The notes beneath the pieces were generated by a model. The model did no database searches. It worked only from the letters and a program-made list of their open reading frames with translations, and was not told the DNA's origin. From Pseudomonas sp. N40(2020) (lineage in GTDB: Bacteria > Pseudomonadota > Gammaproteobacteria > Pseudomonadales > Pseudomonadaceae), in NCBI RefSeq assembly GCF_014472415.1, contig NZ_JACSZV010000029.1, positions 1 to 64,000 of the forward strand: a stretch of 64,000 nt of DNA, written 5' to 3'. The number at the start of each line of letters is the position of its first letter. Position 1 is the first letter of the stretch. Below, piece by piece: positions 51,862-61,164 of the stretch. Made by a program: the position numbers and the translations under genes.

Positions 51862-52893
51862 GTGGAGTTTTTGTCCGAATACGCCAGCTTCCTGGCCAAG
51901 ACCGTCACTCTGGTGATCGCCATTCTGGTGGTGCTCGCCAGTTTTGCCGCATTGCGCAGCAAGGGTCGGCGCAAGTCGGCGGGCCAGTTGCAGGTCAGCA
52001 AGCTCAATGATTTCTATAAAGGCCTGCGTGAGCGCCTGGAGCAAACCCTGCTCGACAAGGATCAGCTCAAAGCCTTGCGCAAGAGCGAGGCCAAGACCGA
52101 AAAAAGCGAGAAGAAACAGAAGAAAAAGCCTGAGGTTAAACCACGGGTGTTTGTGCTGGATTTCGACGGCGACATCAAAGCCTCGGCCACCGAGAGTCTG
52201 CGTCATGAGATCACTGCGCTGCTGACCCTCGCCACACCAAAGGACGAAGTCGTCCTGCGTCTGGAAAGCGGCGGTGGCATGGTGCACAGCTATGGACTGG
52301 CTTCGTCGCAACTGGCGCGAATCCGCGAAGCCGGCGTGCCGCTGACCGTGTGCATCGACAAGGTCGCGGCGAGCGGCGGCTACATGATGGCGTGCATCGG
52401 CGAAAAGATTATCAGCGCGCCGTTCGCGATTCTCGGCTCGATTGGCGTGGTCGCGCAATTGCCCAACGTCAACCGCTTGCTGAAAAAACACGACATCGAT
52501 TTCGAAGTGCTGACCGCCGGTGAATACAAACGCACTCTGACGGTATTTGGCGAAAACACCGAGAAAGGCCGCGAGAAATTCCAGGAAGACCTCGACATTA
52601 CCCATCAACTGTTCAAGAACTTCGTTGCCCGCTACCGCCCGCAACTGGCTATCGATGACGTGGCGACCGGCGAAGTCTGGCTCGGCGTCGCGGCGCTGGA
52701 CAAGCAATTGGTCGATGAGCTCAAGACCAGCGATGAATACCTCGCGCAAAAAGCCAAGCAGGCCGAGGTCTATCACCTGCATTACGCCGAGCGCAAAAGC
52801 CTGCAGGAACGCATTGGCATGGCGGCCAGCGGTTCGGTCGATCGCGTGCTGTTGAGCTGGTGGAGTCGACTGACCCAGCAACGCTTCTGGTAA
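51862..52893 (+). CDS. sohB: Inner-membrane serine protease SohB
   Basis: 343 residues: an N-terminal transmembrane segment (FLAKTVTLVIAILVVLASFA), a Lys/Glu-rich linker (KTEKSEKKQKKKPEVKP) and an S49 signal-peptide-peptidase domain. The catalytic Ser is in KVAASGGYMMACIG (about residue 171) and the Lys in LTAGEYKRTLTVFG (about residue 221). GTG 51862 has AAGGAG 5 bases upstream. SohB relatives degrade cleaved signal peptides or membrane proteins. A strong terminator follows. Confidence 0.93.
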   Translation: MEFLSEYASFLAKTVTLVIAILVVLASFAALRSKGRRKSAGQLQVSKLNDFYKGLRERLEQTLLDKDQLKALRKSEAKTEKSEKKQKKKPEVKPRVFVLDFDGDIKASATESLRHEITALLTLATPKDEVVLRLESGGGMVHSYGLASSQLARIREAGVPLTVCIDKVAASGGYMMACIGEKIISAPFAILGSIGVVAQLPNVNRLLKKHDIDFEVLTAGEYKRTLTVFGENTEKGREKFQEDLDITHQLFKNFVARYRPQLAIDDVATGEVWLGVAALDKQLVDELKTSDEYLAQKAKQAEVYHLHYAERKSLQERIGMAASGSVDRVLLSWWSRLTQQRFW

Positions 52894-52920
52894 GCCGCAC
52901 CTTCGGCACCAGCAAACAAA

Positions 52921-52948
52921 AAAACCGCGGACTACCGCGGTTTTTTTT
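52921..52948 (+). terminator. Rho-independent terminator of sohB
   Basis: AAAACCGCGG-ACTA-CCGCGGTTTT followed by more T residues (52941-52948) starts 27 bases after the sohB stop. Confidence 0.93.
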
Positions 52949-53075
52949 CGTCTCCAGACACGTGTTTTCCATGTACTTGGCGAAATGTCCTAGGCGACCT
53001 GTCGATCCGTCCGACTGACGCCTGAATCAGGACTGAGTAGTCTTGGGCTTCTCAATCTGTTGCAAAGGAATGCAC

Positions 53076-56000
53076 ATGACTGACTCGATCCCGAACGCGC
53101 TACTCAAGCCGGCAATCACGATGCCGGACGAACTTCAGGCCGCAGTAGCCATCGCCCTGCCACAAACCCCGGCGCAGTTTGGCGCAAAGCTGATCATGGA
53201 AAAATGGGCTGTGGTGACTGATCCACACAGTACGTTGCTGGTTACGCTTGACTACAACTACCGCGGGCATCCCGCAAAGAAAGGCGTTCACCAAGGGCAA
53301 GTCAAGAGCTCCCGAACGTTGGTCGACGCCTTGCTTGGCAACTATCAAACCGTCGGCGATGGGCGCTTTGGTGAAACTGCGTTCGGGTTCTACACGCCGC
53401 CGGATGTCGGGCCGACCGTGCGTATTGTCAACAAGGTGGACGAATTCGCCGAAGTCGGCAGTGGCAATCACGACACGTATGAAGGCATTTATCGCGCAAC
53501 GGTGCCGCAAACCTATGGTCCGGGAACCCAGCTCACGTTGCGGCCCGCCGAATTCAAGAAATGGGTCTGGGAGCTGATGCTGCCTGATCTCTACCAAACT
53601 TATCTTGAGCAGTCCTGGCCATCGGACGCCGTCATCTCCGATGCTGCGCCCTATGCACTTAGAACCTCGGTCAAGGCAGCCTTTGTGATGGCCGCCCGGC
53701 TGCAATATCAGGAGGGCAGCCTTTCGCGAAAGGGCTTTGAACTTGCCCTGCAAGCAGCCGCATTGCCCGTCACGCAAACCTGGGAAGCGTTGACGCTCAA
53801 GCAGCTGCAAGCACCGACCAGAATGTCATCGGTGTTCGACGCGAGCCGATTGAAACTGTATCGCTATACATCCACGGACATCTGGTGTTTCCGCAAGCGC
53901 TCGGATGCCCGCCGGTTGCTTTACATTCCCGGCAATTCTTCGCCGTTGCATGAGTTCGCCGATGTACAGGCTTTGCGTAGATGGATCATCACTCAGGGTA
54001 AAGCCGACTCAACCAAACGGGCACTCGCTGCGCATTTTCTAAAGGATGATCAACAGGATGGCAGCTTTCATGCTGGCGTACTGACCGCCCTTGAAGGCAT
54101 GGCGATCTATCCTGCGATGCATCGACTGACGAAGGAAGCCGGCTTTTTCAACAACGACGGTTACTGGGACCCTGACGACTACATCGATTTTCAGAACGCG
54201 CCTGCGACCGTCGATCCCTTTGCGCAATTGGTGGCTGTCATGAAGCTGGTCGCCGCAGACAGTGTCTCCGGCATCCGTGACGATGCGCAGGTCAACCGTG
54301 ACAACCTGAGCGCTTTCGTCGAGCCGCTGGTGCAATGGATCAATCGCTTCGGACCGCTGGCATTGTTCATTCCTGGCGGTGAAGGGGTGCTGGCACTGGC
54401 GGGTCTGATCGACGCAGGTTACGGTCTGGATCAGGCCATCGAAGGCAAAACCTCTAGTGATCGCTCTGCCGGCGTGACGCGAACGGTATTCGGCTTGCTC
54501 AATGCCTTGCCGTTGGCCGCAGGCGTCGCCACGTTGAAAGGTGAGGGCAGTGAGGTCGCGGTGCTCGGCGAAGTCGCAAAGGTGGAAGACGAAAAAACGC
54601 CGATCTCCGAAGACAAACCACCCGTCGCTGTGACGCTACCAGCCCCCGTCGAGCCGCCGACGCGCTTGAGCCTGCTGCGAGGTATCGGCACCCCGGTGGA
54701 TATTTTCAGCGATGAGGTACTACTGCAGATCGGTAAATTCAGTTCCGTAAGTGATGACGTGCTGCGGATGATTCGTACCGGCCGTCAGCCTGACCCGATG
54801 CTGACCGACATCATCAGTCGGTTCAGGATCGACCAGGAAGTGACGCAGACCCTGGAGACAATACAGTTCGATGCGCAATCCTTACCGCAGGACAGTGATC
54901 TGTATGAGGCATTGCAAACCCGGCGAACGGCGTGGTTCGACGACCGCTATCAGGCACTTCAGAACTCTGAAAACTCATGGGTTCGTTTGTTTCAGCAGCA
55001 GTATCCCGGCGTGCCGAAAGGGGCGGTGGAGCAAATGCTTGACCGCTACGGAGCCGATCTTGCGACAACACCGGATACTACCCTCGCCAAAGCGCTATTC
55101 AATAATCTGGACAACAAGGCACGTCAATATCAGCAGCACGTGCGGGTAATCCGGGCTTACGAAAGCCTTTTTCTGCACTCGGTCAGCCAGGCTGACGCCG
55201 ACTCGCTGGTACTGCATTCCCTGAAAAACCTGCCCGGATGGCCGAAAGACCTGCGAATCGAAATTCGCGACAGTTCTCAGGTGGGCCGGGTGCTGGATCG
55301 CACTGGAGCGCTTGATGCCGCCAATTGCCGTCGCTTGATCAAAACCGGCAAACGTTATCAGTCGTTCGATGCAACCGGTCGATCCAATGGCCACACGGAC
55401 ATATTCGCAGCTGTGACTGAGTTGTTGACCGCAGATGAACGCACGGCAATGCGATTGCCGTCGCTCAACCCGGCTATCGGGCTCAAGCTCAAACTGCGTG
55501 AAAGCCCATTGTCACGTGCGGAGTTCGCGCTGGGGCTTGGCAGAATGCAGGCAGGACTACCTTTCGAAATGCAGGGATTGAGAGGAGGCGGTTTCCCGGA
55601 TACGCCGCAAGCTGCACGGCTGAGTCACGAAGTGATGAGGTTGCAGGTCAGGGACATTTATCCCGATCTCGGTAACGAGCAGGTCAATGCATGGCTACTG
55701 CAGGCAGGTGAAAACGCTCAACTGCGACTCGACGAGCTCAACGACCAATTCCAGTTGTTGCTCACGGATCTGAACGGTTGGATTGATCAAAGCCTGCAGG
55801 ATGTCGAGGACATGGATATCGATTTCATGCTCGCTGGCGATGAGGACGCTGCGCAGATGACAGCCGGGCAAATCGAGCAGTACAAAGTCGCGCTGCTTCA
55901 ACATGCTCTGGAGTATGAGCGGGGGTGTCGGCGGGAATTGACTGATGAGTTGATTGCAATCTGGCAAAAGCGTCCGCCTCAGGCCAATCATCTTTATGAA

Positions 56001-57023
56001 GGTGAAGTACTTTTGGGGTACAAACTGGATCTGGAGTTTGAGGACTTTCATCGTTTGCCTCAGATCAATGGCCGATTTGATGAGGTGATCGAGTTGTCCA
56101 TGCGCGGTTTCAATCTGGTGGAACGCGAGAGCCTGAACGGTTTTATCGAGTGTTTCCCCAGTCTGCGTACCTTGAGCCTGGAAAGCGTCGATCTGCGGTT
56201 GACCGATACAGTCGGAGAGCTGCGCAGCGCATTACCCTCGGCGATTCCACGCCTGAGCCAACTGACAAAGCTCGACCTGCGGGCCACACAGTTGACGTTC
56301 AAGGAGAGCACTGCGGCGCAGTTGCGTGATCTGGTCAATCTGCACACTCTGGATTTGAGCGATAACCCACTGGAAGTTCCGCCGGTGTTGCTGGGGATGG
56401 ACAACCTGCGTGAAGTCAATCTGCGCAATACCGGTATCCGCACGTGCCCGGTCGGAATTCGCGAGGAGCCCTATCTGACGTCGCTGGATCTGCGTGATAA
56501 CCGTATTGCCCGCGTACCGCCGGCGGTCGTGGCGCAGGCCGTCGCACGAAATCGGGTGCAGTTGTGGGGTAATCCCCTGAAGGACAGAGACACGCTGCTG
56601 CGCCTTGTCAGTCACCGGCGCAATACCGGTTTCAATCTGTGGTTAGACGCACCGGGAGCCCATTACGGTGAGGCAAGTGTCTGGCTGCACGATACGGAGC
56701 AGCAACTGAGCAATGCCCGATTGGCGATCTGGCAGCGACTCGCCGCCAAACCCGAAGGCCCGCGTTTCTTGCGCACGCTGGAAGGTGTAAGCCTGACCCC
56801 GGAGTTCCTGGTCACCTACACGGAACTGCAATCCCGAGTCTGGAGGCTGTTAAACGAGACAGACCTGTCGCCCGAGCTGTGGCAACGACTGATTCAAGAC
56901 GTCGAAGCGGCTACGGATGAGGCCGACAACCCCATGGCGATTTTTACGGTTTTGGAAAACCGGGCAAAGGTATTCCGGGATTGGGTGGCTTTGGGCAGAC
57001 CGTTTCCAATCGTTGAGAACTGA
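53076..57023 (+). CDS. Large DUF6543/dermonecrotic-toxin-like protein with leucine-rich repeats
   Basis: 1315 residues without signal peptide. The N-terminal two thirds resemble the DUF6543-type toxin region of Pseudomonas effector-like proteins: YNYRGHPAKKGVHQGQVKSS, RLLYIPGNSSPLHEFADVQA, a hydrophobic GPLALFIPGGEGVLALAGLI (about 425-445). Residues about 1000-1160 hold leucine-rich repeats (LRTLSLESVDLRL, LTKLDLRATQLTF, LHTLDLSDNPLEVPP, LTSLDLRDNRIARVPP). In related proteins a NEL E3-ubiquitin-ligase domain with a catalytic Cys follows. Here the tail ends VFRDWVALGRPFPIVEN and has no cysteine, so NEL activity is improbable. Start ATG 53076 has AAAGGAA 5 bases upstream. Isolated gene; delivery route unknown. 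Confidence 0.8.
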   Translation: MTDSIPNALLKPAITMPDELQAAVAIALPQTPAQFGAKLIMEKWAVVTDPHSTLLVTLDYNYRGHPAKKGVHQGQVKSSRTLVDALLGNYQTVGDGRFGETAFGFYTPPDVGPTVRIVNKVDEFAEVGSGNHDTYEGIYRATVPQTYGPGTQLTLRPAEFKKWVWELMLPDLYQTYLEQSWPSDAVISDAAPYALRTSVKAAFVMAARLQYQEGSLSRKGFELALQAAALPVTQTWEALTLKQLQAPTRMSSVFDASRLKLYRYTSTDIWCFRKRSDARRLLYIPGNSSPLHEFADVQALRRWIITQGKADSTKRALAAHFLKDDQQDGSFHAGVLTALEGMAIYPAMHRLTKEAGFFNNDGYWDPDDYIDFQNAPATVDPFAQLVAVMKLVAADSVSGIRDDAQVNRDNLSAFVEPLVQWINRFGPLALFIPGGEGVLALAGLIDAGYGLDQAIEGKTSSDRSAGVTRTVFGLLNALPLAAGVATLKGEGSEVAVLGEVAKVEDEKTPISEDKPPVAVTLPAPVEPPTRLSLLRGIGTPVDIFSDEVLLQIGKFSSVSDDVLRMIRTGRQPDPMLTDIISRFRIDQEVTQTLETIQFDAQSLPQDSDLYEALQTRRTAWFDDRYQALQNSENSWVRLFQQQYPGVPKGAVEQMLDRYGADLATTPDTTLAKALFNNLDNKARQYQQHVRVIRAYESLFLHSVSQADADSLVLHSLKNLPGWPKDLRIEIRDSSQVGRVLDRTGALDAANCRRLIKTGKRYQSFDATGRSNGHTDIFAAVTELLTADERTAMRLPSLNPAIGLKLKLRESPLSRAEFALGLGRMQAGLPFEMQGLRGGGFPDTPQAARLSHEVMRLQVRDIYPDLGNEQVNAWLLQAGENAQLRLDELNDQFQLLLTDLNGWIDQSLQDVEDMDIDFMLAGDEDAAQMTAGQIEQYKVALLQHALEYERGCRRELTDELIAIWQKRPPQANHLYEGEVLLGYKLDLEFEDFHRLPQINGRFDEVIELSMRGFNLVERESLNGFIECFPSLRTLSLESVDLRLTDTVGELRSALPSAIPRLSQLTKLDLRATQLTFKESTAAQLRDLVNLHTLDLSDNPLEVPPVLLGMDNLREVNLRNTGIRTCPVGIREEPYLTSLDLRDNRIARVPPAVVAQAVARNRVQLWGNPLKDRDTLLRLVSHRRNTGFNLWLDAPGAHYGEASVWLHDTEQQLSNARLAIWQRLAAKPEGPRFLRTLEGVSLTPEFLVTYTELQSRVWRLLNETDLSPELWQRLIQDVEAATDEADNPMAIFTVLENRAKVFRDWVALGRPFPIVEN

Positions 57024-57044
57024 TCAATATGACGGGGGAGGCCT

Positions 57045-57072
57045 TGAGCCCGCCGACGCGGGCTCAAGGATT
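57045..57072. terminator. Hairpin between convergent toxin-like and DUF934 genes
   Basis: A perfect 12-bp GC-rich stem CCTTGAGCCCGC/GCGGGCTCAAGG with a CGAC loop. No T-run follows on either strand, so it may act as a Rho-assisted or mRNA-end-stabilising structure for both convergent genes. Confidence 0.65.
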
Positions 57073-57077
57073 CACAA

Positions 57078-57572
57078 TCAACGGCGACGGAACAGCGGCA
57101 GCGGTTCGTCAGTGGCGGCCTGATAGGTCACCGAGAAGTCCTTGAGACCTTCGAGGGCTTCATAGGGATCTTTGTCCGGACGTACAGCGAAGGCGTCGAA
57201 ACCGCAGCGATGCATGTAGAACAGTTGGTCGCGCAGCACATCGCCAATCGCCCGCAGTTCACCTTTGAAACCGTAACGGTCACGCAGCAGACGCGCGTTG
57301 GAGTAGTTGCGGCCGTCGGTAAACGCCGGGAAGTTCAGCGCGATCACCTGGAAATCGGCGACGTCGTCACCAATCTCCTCGGCCTCTTCATCGGCGTCCA
57401 GCCATACGCCCAGGCCGCCGTCGCGGGCCTTGAGCATACGGCTATGTTCGCGCCACAACTGCAATGGCACGATCAGATCGTCACAGTTGCTGATCTCGTC
57501 GATGTTGAAATCCTTCGGCAGCAGATGCCAGGTTTCGTCGACGACTTCGTTGTTCTTAATGATTCGCTGCAT
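57078..57572 (-). CDS. DUF934 sulfur-assimilation-associated protein
   Basis: 164 residues matching DUF934: MQRIIKNNEVVDETWHLLP, VIALNFPAFTDGRNYSNARL, RAIGDVLRDQLFYMHRCGFD. The family is nearly always beside cysI/cysH genes and assumed to aid sulfite reduction, mechanism unknown. The start at 57572 lies 17 bases inside the cysI 3' end, with AAGGAA 9 bases before it, so the pair is coupled. Confidence 0.88.
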   Translation of the reverse strand: MQRIIKNNEVVDETWHLLPKDFNIDEISNCDDLIVPLQLWREHSRMLKARDGGLGVWLDADEEAEEIGDDVADFQVIALNFPAFTDGRNYSNARLLRDRYGFKGELRAIGDVLRDQLFYMHRCGFDAFAVRPDKDPYEALEGLKDFSVTYQAATDEPLPLFRRR

Positions 57573-59214
57573 AGACGCGTTCCTTGAAGAGGTCGATGCC
57601 AATACGCTGATAGGTGTCGATGAAGCGCTCGTCTTCGGTACGTTGTTCCACGTACACGTCGATCAGCTTCGAGATGACGTCAGGCATGGCTTCCTGAGCG
57701 AAGGACGGGCCGAGGATCTTGCCCAGGCTGGCGTCGCGGCTGGCGCTACCGCCGAGGGACACCTGGTAGAACTCTTCGCCTTTCTTGTCCACCCCGAGGA
57801 TGCCGATGTGGCCGACGTGGTGGTGACCACAGGCGTTCATGCAGCCGGAGATGTTCAGGTCCAGTTCGCCGATGTCGAACAGATAGTCCAGGTCGTCGAA
57901 ACGACGCTGGATCGATTCGGCAATCGGGATCGACTTGGCATTGGCCAGCGAGCAGAAATCACCGCCCGGGCAGCAGATGATGTCGGTCAGCAGACCGATG
58001 TTCGGCGTGGCAAAACCGCCTTCACGCAGCTCGCCCCACAGGGTGAACAACTGGCTCTGCTCGACGTCAGCGAGAATGATGTTCTGCTCATGGGAGGTGC
58101 GCAGTTGACCGAAGCTGTAGCGGTCGGCCAGATCGGCGACGGCGTCAAGCTGCTTGTCGGTGATGTCGCCTGGCGCGACGCCAGTCGGTTTCAGCGACAG
58201 GGTCACGGCCACATAACCCGGCTTCTTGTGCGCCAGGGTATTGCGGGTGCGCCAGCGAGCGAAGCCTGGATGTTCTTTATCGAGATCGGCCAACTGGGTC
58301 GTCTGGTTTTCCAGCACCTTGTAGTCCGGATCGACGAAGTGCTTGGCGACGCGATCCAGTTCGGCTTCGGTCAATGTGGTCTGGCCACCGCGCAGGTGTT
58401 CCATTTCCGCGTCGACTTTTTGTGCGAACACTTCAGGCGTCAGTGCCTTGACGAGGATCTTGATCCGCGCCTTGTATTTGTTGTCGCGACGGCCGTAGCG
58501 GTTGTAGACCCGCAGGATCGCGTCGAGGTAGCTCAACAGGTCCTGCCACGGCAGGAACTCATTGATGAACGCGCCGACTACCGGGGTACGACCGAGGCCG
58601 CCGCCCACCAGCACGCGGAACCCCAGCTCGCCGGTTTCGTTGTGCACCGGCTCAAGGCCGATGTCGTGGACTTCGATGGCTGCACGGTCAGCGGTCGAAC
58701 CGTTGACGGCGATCTTGAATTTACGCGGCAGGTAAGCGAATTCCGGGTGGAACGTGGTCCACTGACGGACGATTTCGCACCATGGGCGTGGGTCGATCAC
58801 CTCGTCGGCGGCGACACCGGCGAACTGGTCAGTAGTGACGTTGCGCAGGCAGTTGCCGCTGGTCTGGATCGCGTGCATCTGCACGGTGGCCAGTTCAGCG
58901 AGGATGTCCGGGATGTCTTCCACCGCCGGCCAGTTGAACTGCACGTTCTGCCGCGTACTGATGTGGGCGTAGCCCTTGTCGTAGTCACGGGCAATCTTGG
59001 CCATCATGCGGGTCTGACGCGAAGTCAGCTGGCCGTAAGGCACTGCCACACGCAACATCGGCGCAAAACGCTGGATGTACAGGCCATTTTGCAGGCGCAG
59101 GGGGCGGAACTCTTCTTCGCTCAGCTCACCTGCCAGATAGCGTCGGGTCTGATCACGGAACTGCTTGACGCGGTCCTCGATGATCCGCTGATCGTACTCG
59201 TCGTATACGTACAT
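57556..59214 (-). CDS. cysI: Sulfite reductase haemoprotein (nitrite/sulfite reductase family)
   Basis: 552 residues with two ferredoxin-like/nitrite-sulfite reductase repeats. The sirohaem-[4Fe-4S] ligands are CCPGGDFCSLANAKS and SGCMNACGHHHVGHIG, and the sirohaem-binding segment is GYAHISTRQNVQFNWP. It reduces sulfite to sulfide in cysteine synthesis; this single-subunit form takes electrons from ferredoxin or a flavoprotein partner. DUF934 overlaps its 3' end. The short-form length (about 550) is typical for pseudomonads. Confidence 0.93.
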   Translation of the reverse strand: MYVYDEYDQRIIEDRVKQFRDQTRRYLAGELSEEEFRPLRLQNGLYIQRFAPMLRVAVPYGQLTSRQTRMMAKIARDYDKGYAHISTRQNVQFNWPAVEDIPDILAELATVQMHAIQTSGNCLRNVTTDQFAGVAADEVIDPRPWCEIVRQWTTFHPEFAYLPRKFKIAVNGSTADRAAIEVHDIGLEPVHNETGELGFRVLVGGGLGRTPVVGAFINEFLPWQDLLSYLDAILRVYNRYGRRDNKYKARIKILVKALTPEVFAQKVDAEMEHLRGGQTTLTEAELDRVAKHFVDPDYKVLENQTTQLADLDKEHPGFARWRTRNTLAHKKPGYVAVTLSLKPTGVAPGDITDKQLDAVADLADRYSFGQLRTSHEQNIILADVEQSQLFTLWGELREGGFATPNIGLLTDIICCPGGDFCSLANAKSIPIAESIQRRFDDLDYLFDIGELDLNISGCMNACGHHHVGHIGILGVDKKGEEFYQVSLGGSASRDASLGKILGPSFAQEAMPDVISKLIDVYVEQRTEDERFIDTYQRIGIDLFKERVYAANH

Positions 59215-59506
59215 ATAAGTCCTGTTCTCAGGCTTGGGCTACTCGGAAAACGCTGCGTTTTCGCTTGCTGGAGTCCGATTTTGCCTCTGCAATTCTGCGC
59301 GCACGGCCGCGCACTCACTAACGGAGCCGGGGCAATATACCCGTTTGCAGTTATGCGCAAAAGTGATGTTTGAGTATATGTAAAGAACCAAATCGCCTAA
59401 CGAGAACGGTTATTAGCTAATCCACATTTGTCGTGCGGACAATCATCGTCTTAACTGTGGACGAGTCTTTCTGCAATCACCGATAAAACCGATAAGAGGC
59501 GATGCA
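59215..59506. other. Intergenic region between divergent cysI and a small membrane gene
   Basis: 292 bases with no other gene visible. On the minus strand, TATATT (59339-59334) is a possible cysI -10 box, preceded by a poor -35; weak -35 boxes are usual for CysB-activated promoters. ATAA-rich words upstream of it fit a CysB site only loosely. The plus-strand part (59360-59500) is AT-richer than the surroundings and probably holds the promoter of the gene at 59507. Confidence 0.4.
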
Positions 59507-59620
59507 ATGAGCAATCCGACCAAAGCAAGGAAAAGCGATAGCAGCGTTGATGCCTGGGCAATTCTGTTCCTGATCATTCTGGTAGTAGGGACGGCGGTAT
59601 TCTGGGTCAGTCATCAGTAA
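59507..59620 (+). CDS. 37-residue single-pass membrane peptide
   Basis: MSNPTKARKSDSSVDAWAIL... continues with a hydrophobic FLIILVVGTAVFWV helix and ends SHQ. The charged, positive N-terminus followed by one transmembrane helix predicts N-in topology. AGAGG lies 7-10 bases before ATG 59507. It is probably a real small protein, though too short for family recognition. It lies divergent from cysI and upstream of the binding-protein gene. Confidence 0.6.
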   Translation: MSNPTKARKSDSSVDAWAILFLIILVVGTAVFWVSHQ

Positions 59621-59737
59621 ACGACCCGTCCGGGCCCAGCTCCGACGATTGTCGGACAAAAAACGGGATCAGGCGTCAATAGCCGGTGATTGAATGGCTA
59701 TAATGCGCGGCCATTTTTCCTCGGGCCCGGATGCTTC

Positions 59738-60811
59738 ATGTGCAAGTTTCTTCACCTCAGTCTTCTGCTGTTCGGCGCGTTTTTCACAACCTGCGCACGG
59801 GGGGAGTCGGTGCTGTTCCTCAATCCGGGCTCGACCCAGGAAGCCTTCTGGGTCAGCTATTCGCAATTCATGCAGGCGGCCGCTCGGGACCTGGGCATCG
59901 ATCTACAAATCCTCTATTCACAGCGCCAGCCCGAACTGACGCTGGCTCAGGCCCGCGTTGCGTTGCAGGGGCCGAATCGTCCCGATTACCTGATATTCGT
60001 CAACGAACAGTATGTCGCGCCGCAGATTCTGCGTCTGGCCGACAACAGCGGGGTGAAGCTGTTCATGGTCAATGCCGCCCTGACGTCTGATCAGCAGGCT
60101 TTGGTGGGCGAACGCAGCGACCGGGTCGGCAGTCTGGTGCCGAACGACGAGGAGGGCGGGTATTTGATGATGAAGGAATTGATTCGTCTGCACCCGCCCG
60201 TGGCTCGGAATGAGCCTATCGAACTGCTCGCGTTTTCCGGGTTGAAGATCACCCCGTCTGCGCAGTTGCGGGAGCGCGGTATGCAGCGCGCGTTGGCCGA
60301 GCATCCGCAGGTGCGCTTGCGCCAATTGGTCTACAGCGGCTGGACGCAGCAACGCGCCTATGAACAGGCGAAACAGTTGTTCGCCCGCTACCCGAACGTG
60401 TCACTGGTGTGGTCGGCCAATGATGAAATGGCGTTTGGTGCGATGCGGGCGTTTTCCGAGACTGGCAAGAACCCAGGCAAAGATGCGTTATTCAGCGCGG
60501 TCAATTCCTCACCCGCAGCATTGCAGGCGCTGGTCGACGGCCGCTTGAGCGCGTTGCTGGGCGGGCACTTCACCTTGGGTGGCTGGGCGCTGGTAGAGCT
60601 GCATGATCATGAGCAGGGCGTCGATCTGGAGCAGTACGGCGGTCGCGATCGTCAGTTGCCATTGATGCAACTGATCGACAAGGCCCACGCCCGGCGAATG
60701 CTGGCCATGGGCGCCTCGCCGGATTACGGCGTGAATTTCCGCAAGCTCTCGGCCAAGGGGCGTCCGGCCTCGTACCGCTACCCGTTCAGCTTGCAGACCC
60801 TGATGCACTGA
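59738..60811 (+). CDS. Periplasmic sugar-type (peripla_BP) substrate-binding protein
   Basis: 357 residues with a signal peptide (MCKFLHLSLLLFGAFFTTCARG) and a LacI/RbsB-like two-lobe fold: ESVLFLNPGSTQEAFWVSYS, DYLIFVNEQYVAPQILRLAD, VSLVWSANDEMAFGAMRAFS, LGGHFTLGGWALVELHDHEQ. No permease or ATPase is near, so it may sense a ligand for a signalling receptor rather than feed a transporter. ATG 59738 is preferred from the leader; the ribosome site is weak. Confidence 0.8.
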   Translation: MCKFLHLSLLLFGAFFTTCARGESVLFLNPGSTQEAFWVSYSQFMQAAARDLGIDLQILYSQRQPELTLAQARVALQGPNRPDYLIFVNEQYVAPQILRLADNSGVKLFMVNAALTSDQQALVGERSDRVGSLVPNDEEGGYLMMKELIRLHPPVARNEPIELLAFSGLKITPSAQLRERGMQRALAEHPQVRLRQLVYSGWTQQRAYEQAKQLFARYPNVSLVWSANDEMAFGAMRAFSETGKNPGKDALFSAVNSSPAALQALVDGRLSALLGGHFTLGGWALVELHDHEQGVDLEQYGGRDRQLPLMQLIDKAHARRMLAMGASPDYGVNFRKLSAKGRPASYRYPFSLQTLMH

Positions 60812-60817
60812 AGCGCG

Positions 60818-61036
60818 TCAGACACCGGCGAAATGCACCACCAGTTTGACGATGGCAAATAGCGTCAAGGCAAACACCGCAGTGAACAGAATGCCCAACA
60901 TCACGAAATGGCTGGGCTTGCCATGGGTGAAGTCCCTTGCCCGATTCTTTCCGCTCTGCACCCCGAACGCCGCCGCCATCACGCTGTGCAGCATCTGCCC
61001 GAAGCTCGGCGGTTTGTTGTCGACTGGATCGTCCAT
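60818..61036 (-). CDS. DUF2970 small membrane protein
   Basis: 72 residues: MDDPVDNKPPSFGQMLHSVM, AAAFGVQSGKNRARDFTHG and one C-terminal transmembrane helix (FVMLGILFTAVFALTLFAIV). This is the DUF2970 signature. GAGGG lies 6 bases before ATG 61036. Function unknown. It is downstream of metH on the same strand with a REP doublet between. Confidence 0.88.
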   Translation of the reverse strand: MDDPVDNKPPSFGQMLHSVMAAAFGVQSGKNRARDFTHGKPSHFVMLGILFTAVFALTLFAIVKLVVHFAGV

Positions 61037-61083
61037 AAATCCCTCGTCTGCCGTGTGTGTCAGACAAGCATAGCCAACCCCTG

Positions 61084-61162
61084 AAAAAAAGATCGCAGCC
61101 TCCGGCAGCTCCTGCATTGGAATGAGTTCACCCTGCAGGAGCTGCCGAAGGCTGCGATCTTT

Positions 61163-61164
<2 letters not shown>
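61084..61164. repeat. REP doublet abutting the metH stop codon
   Basis: Arms AAAAAGATCGCAGCCTCCGG (61085-) and GCTGCCGAAGGCTGCGATCT (ending about 61160, then TTTT) are inverted with one mismatch (CTCCGG versus CCGAAG) around an 18-base spacer. Same family as 14322-14404. The metH TAA lies in the right-hand T-run, so the hairpin may also terminate metH transcripts. Confidence 0.85.

Noticed and set aside
57307..59373. Plus-strand open frame of 688 codons over cysI and DUF934
   Set aside because: Antisense shadow of cysI, whose sirohaem/Fe-S motifs are intact on the minus strand.
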